Of a stretch of DNA of 14,600 nt, positions 1 through 5,293 are shown in pieces. Numbering within the stretch: the first letter of the stretch is position 1; each line of letters begins with the position of its first letter. The stretch is from NCBI GenBank assembly GCA_900770865.1, contig CAAGLU010000424.1:1-14600 (forward strand), given 5' to 3'. A program made the translations under genes and the position numbers. The notes under the pieces are model-generated. The model was not told the DNA's origin and ran no database searches. It saw only the letters and a program-made list of their open reading frames with translations. Source of the stretch: an uncultured Atopobiaceae bacterium. Its GTDB lineage: Bacteria > Actinomycetota > Coriobacteriia > Coriobacteriales > Atopobiaceae.

Positions 1-55
1 CCGCCGCGGCAGCCGACCCGGCGAGGAAGTTCCTGCGCGTCAGGTTGTTTCTCAT
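1..55 (-). CDS. N-terminus of a Tat-exported protein (partial)
   Basis: Only the first 18 codons are in the window; the gene continues past position 1. The start ATG is at 55-53, with a good ribosome site (GAGGAG, 66-61) five bases upstream. The visible peptide, MRNNLTRRNFLAGSAAAA, has a twin-arginine motif (T-R-R-N-F-L) followed by the beginning of an Ala-rich hydrophobic stretch, so the product is very probably exported folded by the Tat pathway. In related anaerobic actinobacteria such leaders occur on molybdopterin oxidoreductases, FAD-dependent reductases and some ABC-transporter binding lipoproteins; nothing visible separates these. It lies 170 nt downstream of the lipoprotein gene on the same strand, but a palindrome and a folded leader lie between them, so it probably has its own control. 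Confidence 0.75.
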   Translation of the reverse strand, partial: MRNNLTRRNFLAGSAAAA

Positions 56-198
56 TGTTACTCCTCTTGTCGTGCGGTCCCCCTCCCACAGGGGGCCGCA
101 GCCTTCCCTCCGCACGGCCATGCGGCCGTGGCAATTCCCGCGTAGCGTTAGGGCCTGCGGGCACGGCGCTCCCAACGCCCGCCCGCGTGGCCCGTTAT
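56..198 (-). promoter_or_regulatory. Structured leader upstream of the Tat-signal gene
   Basis: The stretch between the lipoprotein gene and the Tat-signal gene holds three GC-rich stem-loops in tandem. The first pairs 74-84 with 90-99 (ten pairs, one bulged T, five-base loop) and sits just upstream of the ribosome site. The second pairs 113-119 with 124-130 (seven pairs, four-base loop). The third is nested, pairing 157-162 with 181-186 and, inside it, 165-168 with 176-179. The 157-161 arm (GCGGG) can instead pair with CCCGC at 137-141, so two folds exclude each other, as in an attenuator or riboswitch. I could not match it to a known riboswitch class. No convincing promoter is visible inside it. 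Confidence 0.4.
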
Positions 199-225
199 GA
201 GACAAAGGGAAACTCCCTTTGTCTC
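199..225. repeat. Palindromic repeat A1 (REP-like)
   Basis: Twelve-base arms GAGACAAAGGGA (199-210) and TCCCTTTGTCTC (214-225) are perfectly complementary around a three-base loop. The element abuts the stop codon of the lipoprotein gene (TAG, 228-226). The same arms recur at 5263-5293 at the end of another gene. Placement suggests a 3'-end hairpin that terminates or stabilises the transcript, though there is no U-tract. The GGGA...TCCC palindrome resembles bacterial REP-type elements. No transposase is in the window. Confidence 0.8.
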
Positions 226-717
226 CTAGCCGTAGAAGTCGAAGTTGATGGTGTCGAAGTCGGCGATGTCGAAGTCGGCGGCGTTGCCCTCGAGCGTGTT
301 CTTGTCGACAACCTTGAGCGTGATGTCCTTGGACGAGAGGTGCAGCGTAATCTGGTCCTCGGTGCCCTCCCAGGTGCCCGTGTCGGTGAGAAGGTCGGCG
401 TGGGCCTCGAGGGGCTTGACCTCGCAGGTGCCGTCATCGTTCAGGTTCACGTCGAGCATCTGCTCGCTGCCGCCGGCGGTGCCGTAGACGGTCTGGCCGG
501 TAATCTCGACGGAGCCGCGCCACTGGCCGGCGTAGGCCTTGTTGGCGTCGAACTCGGAGCTGGAGCTGTCCTTGGACGAGCTGGACGTGGAGCTCGTGCT
601 GCTCGTAGTCGTGGAGGACGACGAGCTGGTGGACGAGGTCGACGAGCCACCGCAGGCCGCGAGCGGCATGCAGAGCGTTGCGGCAAGCAGACCCGCAACC
701 AGTACCTGCTTCTTCAT
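226..717 (-). CDS. Ser/Thr-linker lipoprotein, function unknown
   Basis: A 163-residue secreted lipoprotein. The start at 717 was chosen because it gives a clean signal peptide: MKK, a hydrophobic core, then lipobox L-A-A-C with the lipidated Cys at residue 22. A purine-rich ribosome site (GGGGAAGGAA) lies upstream; a longer in-frame reading from 891 adds 58 residues with no signal-like character. After the Cys comes a nearly pure Ser/Thr linker (about residues 25-54), then a compact domain of about 109 residues. That domain has a G-x-W-x-G start, a D-D-G-T strand turn, a G-T-W-E-G segment and an Asp/Phe-rich tail ending F-D-F-Y-G. The pattern suggests a small beta-rich, lipocalin-like or META-like surface domain. 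I do not recognise a named family and assign no function. Palindrome A1 follows the stop directly. Confidence 0.8.
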   Translation of the reverse strand: MKKQVLVAGLLAATLCMPLAACGGSSTSSTSSSSSTTTSSTSSTSSSSKDSSSSEFDANKAYAGQWRGSVEITGQTVYGTAGGSEQMLDVNLNDDGTCEVKPLEAHADLLTDTGTWEGTEDQITLHLSSKDITLKVVDKNTLEGNAADFDIADFDTINFDFYG

Positions 718-736
718 GCTAGGTTCCTTCCCCTCT

Positions 737-755
737 GGCCGGGAACTTCCCGGCC
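737..755. promoter_or_regulatory. Hairpin in the lipoprotein mRNA leader
   Basis: The perfect inverted repeat GGCCGGGAACTTCCCGGCC has nine-base arms around one central base. On the minus strand it lies 19 bases upstream of the lipoprotein start, just before the ribosome site. It could be an operator or a translation-modulating hairpin; the sequence does not decide. Confidence 0.5.
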
Positions 756-795
756 ATCCCGCGCATCGGTATTCGGTGCGCCTTGCTCGAGAGTC

Positions 796-801
796 ATTAC
801 A
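796..801 (-). promoter_or_regulatory. Possible -10 box of the lipoprotein gene
   Basis: TGTAAT on the minus strand (801-796) is the best -10-like hexamer in the 718-930 gap. It would give a leader of about 72 nt containing the 737-755 hairpin. No good -35 is visible at the usual distance, so this is tentative. I see nothing else in the gap apart from the hairpin at the end of rarA. Confidence 0.3.
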
Positions 802-905
802 AATCGATGAAGCCTCGAATGAGGGGAACCGTACTAACCTGTCGAATTTCTGGCGTGTCCTGCATCCTGAAACGGCAGACGGAAGGGCCAAGCGGTGGCG
901 CGAGA

Positions 906-931
906 GGCGGCGAGCGGTATTTCTCGGCGCC
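906..931 (-). terminator. Terminator-like hairpin after rarA
   Basis: Immediately after the rarA stop, 923-931 (CTCGGCGCC) pairs with 906-914 (GGCGGCGAG) with one mismatch around an eight-base loop. There is no T-tract on the minus strand, so it may only mark or protect the 3' end. Confidence 0.35.
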
Positions 932-2361
932 TACGCCTTGCTCGACACGTCGTTTCCAGCGGGATTGGCGCCGTTCGCGGCAGAGTCCGCGCCGGCAACG
1001 CCGGCGGCGCCCTTCTCACCGTCATCCATCGGCTTGGGCTGAAGCCCCGCCCGGTCACGCACGGTGGCTTCGATGCGCCAGGCCTCCCAGCCGCGGGGAC
1101 TGGGGTGATAGAACGCGCCGCGCTCAAGGCCCTCGGGCAGGTAGCGCTGCTCAACCCAACCGGTGGGATAGTTGTGGGGATAGAGGTAGGGGCCGTACTC
1201 ATCGGAGCCGGGACGATGCCTGTCACGCAGGTAGCTGGGTACCTCTCGGCGCGGTCCCTCGCGGACCTCCTTTAGCGCAGCGTCAATCCCCGCCTCGGCG
1301 GCATTGGACTTGGGCGCAAGCGCCATGTACTCCACGGCCTGAGCAAGGTTGATGCGGCACTCCGGAAGGCCGATGACCTCGGTTGCCTTGAACGCCGCCT
1401 CGGCAACGAGAAGCGCCTGCGGATCCGCGTTGCCAATGTCCTCCGAGGCCAGGATGAAGATGCGCCGCGCGATGAACTTGGGGTCCTCCCCCGCGTCGAG
1501 CATGCGCGCCAGCCAGTAGAGCGCCGCGTCAGGGTCGCTTCCGCGCATGGACTTGATGAAGGCGGAGATGATGTCGTAGTGCATGTCGCCGGACTTGTCG
1601 TACGACAGGCCGTGGCGTGGGTTGGCCTCGAGCACGTGGGCGCGCGTGATGCGCACGGGCTCCTCCGGCGTGGCGGTACCGGCCGGCGCGGCCATCTGGC
1701 TTGCCAGCTCGAGCGAGGTGAGAGACGCCCGACCGTCGCCGCCGGCAAGGGTGACGATCTCCTCAAGCGCGTCATCGTCGAGCGTGAAGGCGCCCTTGAG
1801 GCCGTACTCCGAGGTGACCGCGCGGCGCACGATGGTGCGAATGGAGTCGTCATCGAGTGGCTCGAGCTCCACCACGCGCGAGCGCGAGAGCAGCGCAGAG
1901 TTCACCTCGAAGTAGGGGTTCTCGGTTGTAGCGCCCACCAGGACCACGGTGCGGTCCTCCACAGCGTGCAGCAGCGCGTCCTGCTGCGAGCGGTTGAAGC
2001 GGTGTATCTCGTCCACAAAGAGGATTGTGCGACGGCCCAGGGAGAGCAGGCGGCTCTCGGCAGCCTCAATCTCGCGCCGGAGGTCCTTCACGGTACCCGT
2101 GACGGCCGAGACCTCGACAAACTCCGCGTGCGTCGAGTTAGCGATGATGCGCGCCAGCGTGGTCTTTCCCGTGCCAGCAGGGCCGTAGAGAATCACCGAG
2201 GAAAGCGTGTCGTGCTCGATTGCCGTGCGCAGCCAGCTGCCGGGACCAACGGCCTCGGTCTGGCCCACGTATTCCTCGAGGGTCTGAGGACGCATGCGCG
2301 CGGCGAGCGGGGCGTTCATCGTGCGCTTGTAGCGCTCTATGTTGGTGAAGAGGTTGTCCAT
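931..2361 (-). CDS. rarA: RarA/MgsA replication-associated recombination AAA+ ATPase
   Basis: The product, about 476 residues, is a cytoplasmic AAA+ ATPase of the RarA/MgsA/WRNIP1 family, a clamp-loader relative that acts at stalled replication forks. The family signature P-L-A-A-R-M-R-P followed by E-Y-V-G-Q is at residues 18-34. Walker A G-P-A-G-T-G-K-T is at 60-67, Walker B ending V-D-E-I-H at 116-120, sensor 1 G-A-T-T-E-N-P at 143-149, and the arginine-finger region L-L-S-R-S-R at 157-162. A helical MgsA-type C-terminal half follows, then an Ala/Gly-rich tail of about 35 residues that looks dispensable. The start at 2361 (M-D-N-L-F-T-N) was chosen because a -10 box lies only seven bases upstream and no ribosome site exists, which implies a leaderless mRNA. 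The internal Met at residue 15 is an alternative. The gene is transcribed divergently from the amidotransferase gene at 2762. Confidence 0.95.
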   Translation of the reverse strand: MDNLFTNIERYKRTMNAPLAARMRPQTLEEYVGQTEAVGPGSWLRTAIEHDTLSSVILYGPAGTGKTTLARIIANSTHAEFVEVSAVTGTVKDLRREIEAAESRLLSLGRRTILFVDEIHRFNRSQQDALLHAVEDRTVVLVGATTENPYFEVNSALLSRSRVVELEPLDDDSIRTIVRRAVTSEYGLKGAFTLDDDALEEIVTLAGGDGRASLTSLELASQMAAPAGTATPEEPVRITRAHVLEANPRHGLSYDKSGDMHYDIISAFIKSMRGSDPDAALYWLARMLDAGEDPKFIARRIFILASEDIGNADPQALLVAEAAFKATEVIGLPECRINLAQAVEYMALAPKSNAAEAGIDAALKEVREGPRREVPSYLRDRHRPGSDEYGPYLYPHNYPTGWVEQRYLPEGLERGAFYHPSPRGWEAWRIEATVRDRAGLQPKPMDDGEKGAAGVAGADSAANGANPAGNDVSSKA

Positions 2362-2368
2362 GCAAGCG

Positions 2369-2397
2369 ATTGTAGCCCAGGGGCGACAAAATTGATG
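2369..2397 (-). promoter_or_regulatory. rarA promoter, probably leaderless
   Basis: TACAAT (2374-2369, minus strand) is a strong -10 box, with a weak -35 (CATCAA, 2397-2392) at 17-base spacing. Only seven bases separate the -10 box from the rarA ATG at 2361, so transcription should begin at or next to the start codon. There is no Shine-Dalgarno sequence, which is consistent. Confidence 0.55.
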
Positions 2398-2409
2398 GCT
2401 CGGCAATAC

Positions 2410-2500
2410 TGCGGCTTAATTGCAGTGAGACAAAAAGGTCCAAGCCTTCTACCTGCGGTTTTTCTCGACATCACCTCGCGGAGACTGCAATTAAGCCGCA
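2410..2500. repeat. 91-bp nested-hairpin repeat E1
   Basis: Perfect 17-base terminal arms, TGCGGCTTAATTGCAGT (2410-2426) and its complement (2484-2500), enclose 57 bases. Inside is a second, weaker stem (AAAAA 2432-2436 with TTTTT 2459-2463) and the core CCGCAGGTA (minus strand, 2458-2450). The reverse complement aligns without gaps over all 91 bases with E2 at 4995-5085; my hand count gives about 57 identities, concentrated in the arms and the core. It lies in the rarA/amidotransferase divergent gap, 12 bases upstream of the proposed rarA -35. Confidence 0.8.
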
Positions 2501-2566
2501 CATTTCTGGAGACGGGCTGTTCTCGGCTAGAGGCGGGGGTTCTTGGCGCCAAAGCTACCCTCGCCA

Positions 2567-2682
2567 GGCTCTTCTCGACGCCCGGTCCTTCGCTCCAGAT
2601 CCCTCGCTGCAGGTCCTTCGCTCCTGGCCATTCTCGCTTGGCTCTTCTCGGCCGGTCCCTCGTTCCGGCACGTTCGTTTTTT
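2567..2682. repeat. Degenerate direct repeat and hairpin with T-run
   Basis: GGTCCTTCGCTCC occurs at 2584-2596 and 2612-2624, and a variant (GGTCCCTCGTTCC) at 2654-2666. A GGCTCTTCTCG block precedes the first and third copies. The last copy forms the loop side of a short plus-strand hairpin (GCCGG 2651-2655 with CCGGC 2665-2669), followed after seven bases by six T (2677-2682). This resembles an imperfect intrinsic terminator, but no plus-strand gene precedes it. The rest of 2501-2761 shows no gene. A weak TTGAGT (2705-2710) with TATCCA (2730-2735) is the only promoter-like pair for the next gene, at a poor 19-base spacing. Confidence 0.45.
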
Positions 2683-2761
2683 CTGTATTGGCCACCAAAA
2701 CAGGTTGAGTCGCCTCTGGTCGGCTAAGGTATCCACCGGAATGTTGCACAGGGGAGGAAAC

Positions 2762-3547
2762 ATGACAATCGCAGCTACCAAGCCGCTCATCGGCATCACG
2801 TCTAGGCCCCGGGAGGATCCCGAGAACCCAAACTGGACCATGACGGATGACCACTACGCCGCTTCAGTGGCAGATGCGGGTGGCATCCCGGTGGCCCTCC
2901 CCTTCACCATCCCCTTTGGCTTTGACGCAACCAGCCTGGTCCCCGACATCGTGCGTCGCCTTGACGGCATCCTCTTCACGGGTGGCGGTGACATTGCCGA
3001 CTGCTCGTTTGGTGGTCACGCCTACGCGCCAGAAAGCCACTCGCAGATCTCGCTCACCTGCGCAGCACGCGACGCCTTTGAGTGGGCGCTCATGCGCGCA
3101 TGCTGGGACGCCGACGTGCCGGTGCTGGGCATCTGCCGTGGCATGCAGGTCATGAACGTGACCCTAGGCGGCACGCTTGTGCGCGACATCAGCGACTACC
3201 CCACCAAGACCATCGTCCACAGCAGGCTTGACCAGCCAGACACCCCCGTGCACCACGTACGCGTTGCCGAGACGAGCCGCCTGGCAAAGATTCTGGGGTT
3301 CACCTCTGGCGAGGTGAACTCGCTCCACCACGAGGCAATCTGCAAGCAAGCACCCGAGGGGCACGTTGTTGCGTGGGCCGAGGACGGCACGCCGGAGGGT
3401 CTGGAGTTTAGCGAGAAGACCTTCTTTTTGGGCGTGCAGTGGCATCCCGAGAAGCTGCGCACGCAGCCACAGCTCTTCAGTGCCTTCGTCGACGCCGCAC
3501 GCAAGCACGGTGCCGCCGAGCGCGCAGCGCAGGCGTCTTCTCTGTAG
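2762..3547 (+). CDS. Class I glutamine amidotransferase, PuuD-like gamma-glutamyl hydrolase (peptidase C26)
   Basis: The product, 261 residues, belongs to the class I glutamine amidotransferase/peptidase C26 family, which includes gamma-glutamyl-GABA hydrolase PuuD. These stand-alone cytoplasmic enzymes hydrolyse gamma-glutamyl amide bonds. Visible features are P-L-I-G-I-T at the N-terminus, F-T-G-G-G-D (71-76), the nucleophile elbow G-I-C-R-G-M-Q with Cys125, N-S-L-H-H-E (186-191), and the catalytic His228 and Glu230 in Q-W-H-P-E-K. Length matches the family. The start at 2762 follows a strong ribosome site (GGGGAGGAAAC); the frame is open upstream to 2543, but that extension is Arg/Ser-rich and unlike the family. 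No putrescine-pathway partners are visible, so the substrate is open: gamma-glutamyl-GABA is possible but not shown. The neighbouring ATP-grasp ligase at 5290 also belongs to an amide-bond family. Confidence 0.88.
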   Translation: MTIAATKPLIGITSRPREDPENPNWTMTDDHYAASVADAGGIPVALPFTIPFGFDATSLVPDIVRRLDGILFTGGGDIADCSFGGHAYAPESHSQISLTCAARDAFEWALMRACWDADVPVLGICRGMQVMNVTLGGTLVRDISDYPTKTIVHSRLDQPDTPVHHVRVAETSRLAKILGFTSGEVNSLHHEAICKQAPEGHVVAWAEDGTPEGLEFSEKTFFLGVQWHPEKLRTQPQLFSAFVDAARKHGAAERAAQASSL

Positions 3548-3576
3548 CGAAGGTTTAGGTCTCTCTGCAGGCAATA

Positions 3577-3594
3577 TCTTCACTGTAGTGAAGA
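3577..3594. terminator. Hairpin between convergent amidotransferase and dgt genes
   Basis: TCTTCAC (3577-3583) pairs with GTGAAGA (3588-3594) around a four-base loop, in the 72-base gap between two converging genes. On the plus strand it is followed by CTTTAG, a weak T-tract. It could serve as a terminator for either direction. Confidence 0.45.
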
Positions 3595-3619
3595 CTTTAG
3601 CCCCGCAGCCGCCCACGCC

Positions 3620-4861
3620 CTACGGACGTATGCCCTCAAAGTATCCGCGACGCGGGAAGAGCTCCCGCGCCTTGGGGAAGAGCCTCGAGCACGTGGCCAT
3701 GAAGTAGTCGTCCGTCATCGACGAGATGAAGTCCACCACTGCAAGGTCTGGGTCCGACTTCCAGTCATACGTGCGGCCATAGGGCGCGAGGTGGCGCCCC
3801 AGCGGCTCGATGTGGTGGCGGAAGATGGCGGCGGCCTCGTCACCCGCGCGAAGAGCCTCGAGCTCGTGGTCATAGAGCAGCGAGAAGAGCTCCGAGACGC
3901 CGCGAGAGAAGTCCCCGTTGACCTCCGAGGCGCCATAGATCTTCTCGTAGTTCTCGCGCTTTGCCCGGCGCATCTCGGCAAAGCCCTCCTCGCTCATCTC
4001 GATGCGCGGCTTGCCCAGGCTGTTCTCGACCACGTCAGCAACAAAGGCGCCAAGCGCCCAGGCGTTGTACGCCCCGCCAAGACCGTCGTCAAAGCTTTTC
4101 TCGGTGCAGAGGCCGGCACGAATGGCGTCCTGGCGATCCTTGCCCACGTAGGCGATGATATCCGAGACGCGAACCACGCAGCCCTCAAGCGTCATGGGGC
4201 GCAAGTGCGCAATGGCGGGACCGCCCTTCTCCCAGCACTCCTCCACCCCACGGTCGAACTCGTCGAAACCGGCAAGAGAGCTTGTCTCGAAGACCTGCTG
4301 CTCGAACTCGCCGTTGTGGCAAATCACGCCGTCGAGGGTTTGGAGTGCGAGGTTCCTACCGTAGGTGACGTCGAGCACGCGAACGCTCTGAACGTTGTGC
4401 GCAAAGAAGCGGCCGGTACGAGCATGGTAGACGTCGTTTAGGAAGCGCTCGCCTGCGTGGCCAAAAGGCGTGTGGCCAATGTCGTGGCCAAGCGCGATTG
4501 CCTCGATAAGGTCAAGGTTGAGGCCGAGGGCAGCGCCAATGTCTCTTGCCACGCGCGCGACGAGCTGCACATGCAGGCCGCGGCGGGCCAAGTCATCATC
4601 CGCACGAAACGAGAAGACCTGGGTCTTTCCGGCAAGGCGGTTGTACGCGGACATGTGCATGATCTTCTCGGCGTCACGCACAAAGGCCGGGCGCAGGATG
4701 CTCTCCTGGTCGCGCTCGGTCTTGTTGCGGCGAAGCGCGGCAGCGTTGGGCGTGGCAAACGGCGAGAGGGCCCCGCTTGCGCGACGGTCCGCGATGGCCT
4801 GTTGCGCCTGGGGCGAGAGCTGCCCCGTGAGGTGGGGCGCGAGCTTGTTGGTGACTTCCAT
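3620..4861 (-). CDS. dgt: dGTP triphosphohydrolase-like HD-domain protein
   Basis: The product, 413 residues, is a cytoplasmic HD-domain enzyme of the deoxyguanosine triphosphate triphosphohydrolase family, which cleaves dNTPs to the nucleoside and triphosphate and so trims the dNTP pool. The N-terminal part has S-A-Y-N-R-L-A-G-K-T-Q-V-F (71-83). The metal site is visible as His97 in R-R-G-L-H-V, His126-Asp127 in G-H-D-I-G-H-T-P-F-G-H-A-G-E, and the later Asp of V-R-V-S-D-I-I-A-Y. The start at 4861 has a perfect AGGAGG (4872-4867) five bases upstream and an extended -10 box further up. Bacterial members differ in substrate preference (dGTP or several dNTPs, often with an activator dNTP), so the exact substrate is inferred from the family. 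It converges on the amidotransferase gene. Confidence 0.93.
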   Translation of the reverse strand: MEVTNKLAPHLTGQLSPQAQQAIADRRASGALSPFATPNAAALRRNKTERDQESILRPAFVRDAEKIMHMSAYNRLAGKTQVFSFRADDDLARRGLHVQLVARVARDIGAALGLNLDLIEAIALGHDIGHTPFGHAGERFLNDVYHARTGRFFAHNVQSVRVLDVTYGRNLALQTLDGVICHNGEFEQQVFETSSLAGFDEFDRGVEECWEKGGPAIAHLRPMTLEGCVVRVSDIIAYVGKDRQDAIRAGLCTEKSFDDGLGGAYNAWALGAFVADVVENSLGKPRIEMSEEGFAEMRRAKRENYEKIYGASEVNGDFSRGVSELFSLLYDHELEALRAGDEAAAIFRHHIEPLGRHLAPYGRTYDWKSDPDLAVVDFISSMTDDYFMATCSRLFPKARELFPRRGYFEGIRP

Positions 4862-4893
4862 GGCTGCCTCCTGCGAGTTGTTTATCGAGGCAG

Positions 4894-4899
4894 ATTCTA
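4894..4899 (-). promoter_or_regulatory. Extended -10 promoter of dgt
   Basis: TGCTAGAAT on the minus strand contains an extended -10 box (TAGAAT at 4899-4894 preceded by TGC). The -35 region is weak (TAATTA at 17-base spacing), as is usual for extended -10 promoters. Transcription would start near 4887, giving a leader of about 26 nt with the AGGAGG site. Confidence 0.5.
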
Positions 4900-4994
4900 G
4901 CAAGGGCACGCGACAGTAATTAGAGCGGCGAGAAGGACGCCGGGCCGCATGGAGAACGCCATGCCGCATAGAGGTCGGGGCCGTTTTGGAAAAC

Positions 4995-5085
4995 TGCGAC
5001 TTAATAGCAGTTAGCCTCGTGCGTCGATGGGAGAAGCCGCAGGTAAGGAGCAAGTGGCTTCTCGTTCGACGGCTATTAAGTCGCA
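4995..5085. repeat. 91-bp nested-hairpin repeat E2
   Basis: Perfect 14-base arms TGCGACTTAATAGC (4995-5008) and their complement (5072-5085) enclose an inner stem GAGAAGCC (5031-5038) with GGCTTCTC (5056-5063). The core CCGCAGGTA is at 5037-5045, partly in that stem. The outer stem can be extended to about 4988-5092 with one mismatch. Total length and core offset (42 bases from the arm end) are identical to E1 read in reverse. Two arm positions differ between the copies, and in each case the paired base has changed too, so pairing is kept. It lies about 90 bases upstream of the dgt -10 box. Confidence 0.8.
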
Positions 5086-5127
5086 GATTTCCAGAGTCAT
5101 AGGTGTCTCTCGCCGACGCAACTGCAT

Positions 5128-5208
5128 GAAAATGCTGCTCCGGCGCCAAATTGACGCCGGAGCAGCAACTTTGTACGTGATTCCTGCGATAACGTGCCTT
5201 CAGGCGCC
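5128..5208 (+). repeat. Hairpin repeat B1
   Basis: A perfect 13-base stem (5133-5145 with 5155-5167; arm TGCTGCTCCGGCG) with a nine-base loop is followed by conserved blocks GTACG (5173), CGATAACG (5187) and CCTTC-GG-GCC. The same blocks in the same order and nearly identical spacing occur in B3 at 8839-8920. It lies downstream of the ATP-grasp gene's stop, in the dgt/ATP-grasp gap. Confidence 0.75.
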
Positions 5209-5250
5209 GGAATGACGCCGGAGTGGTGGTTCCCGACGGGAATCCGTACG
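5201..5250 (+). repeat. Partial hairpin repeat B2, tandem to B1
   Basis: Directly after B1, the block GACGCCGGAG recurs (5214-5223) and is followed by GTACG at 5246, but 12 bases later than in B1 and B3. The extra bases create a small palindrome, TTCCCGACGGGAA (5230-5242). The left half of the stem is degenerate (only GGCG/CGCC plus a few pairs), so this looks like a decayed or rearranged copy. Confidence 0.6.
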
Positions 5251-5262
5251 AAACGCGCCCTC

Positions 5263-5293
5263 ATGAGACAAAGGGACTGTCCCTTTGTCTCAT
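5263..5293. repeat. Palindromic repeat A2 (REP-like), overlapping a stop codon
   Basis: ATGAGACAAAGGGAC (5263-5277) and its exact complement (5279-5293) flank a single central T, a 15-base perfect stem. It overlaps the last codons of the ATP-grasp gene: the stop TGA (5292-5290) is part of the palindrome. It is the second copy of the element at 199-225. It probably acts as a 3'-end hairpin. Confidence 0.85.

Noticed and set aside
56..198. Cobalamin or molybdenum-cofactor riboswitch
   Set aside because: Short pieces such as GCCAC and GGGAAGGC resemble parts of known riboswitches, but the other required boxes are missing, so I do not name a class.
600..660. Microsatellite-like Ser/Thr codon run in the lipoprotein
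   Set aside because: Low-complexity linkers after a lipobox are common in surface lipoproteins; no sign of a frame-shifting tract.
1579..2727. Plus-strand frame (382 codons) over rarA and E1
   Set aside because: Antisense to the rarA ATPase core and runs through repeat DNA; no ribosome site or domain.
2543..2761. N-terminal extension of the amidotransferase frame
   Set aside because: Ser/Arg-rich and absent from the family; the ATG at 2762 has a strong ribosome site and begins at the conserved domain.
4995..5085. Integron attC site
   Set aside because: Long imperfect inverted repeats suggest it, but the GTTRRRY/RYYYAAC core boxes and any integrase or cassette gene are absent.
5128..5250. 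CRISPR array
   Set aside because: Repeats are imperfect, internally palindromic, only two in tandem, and no cas gene is present.
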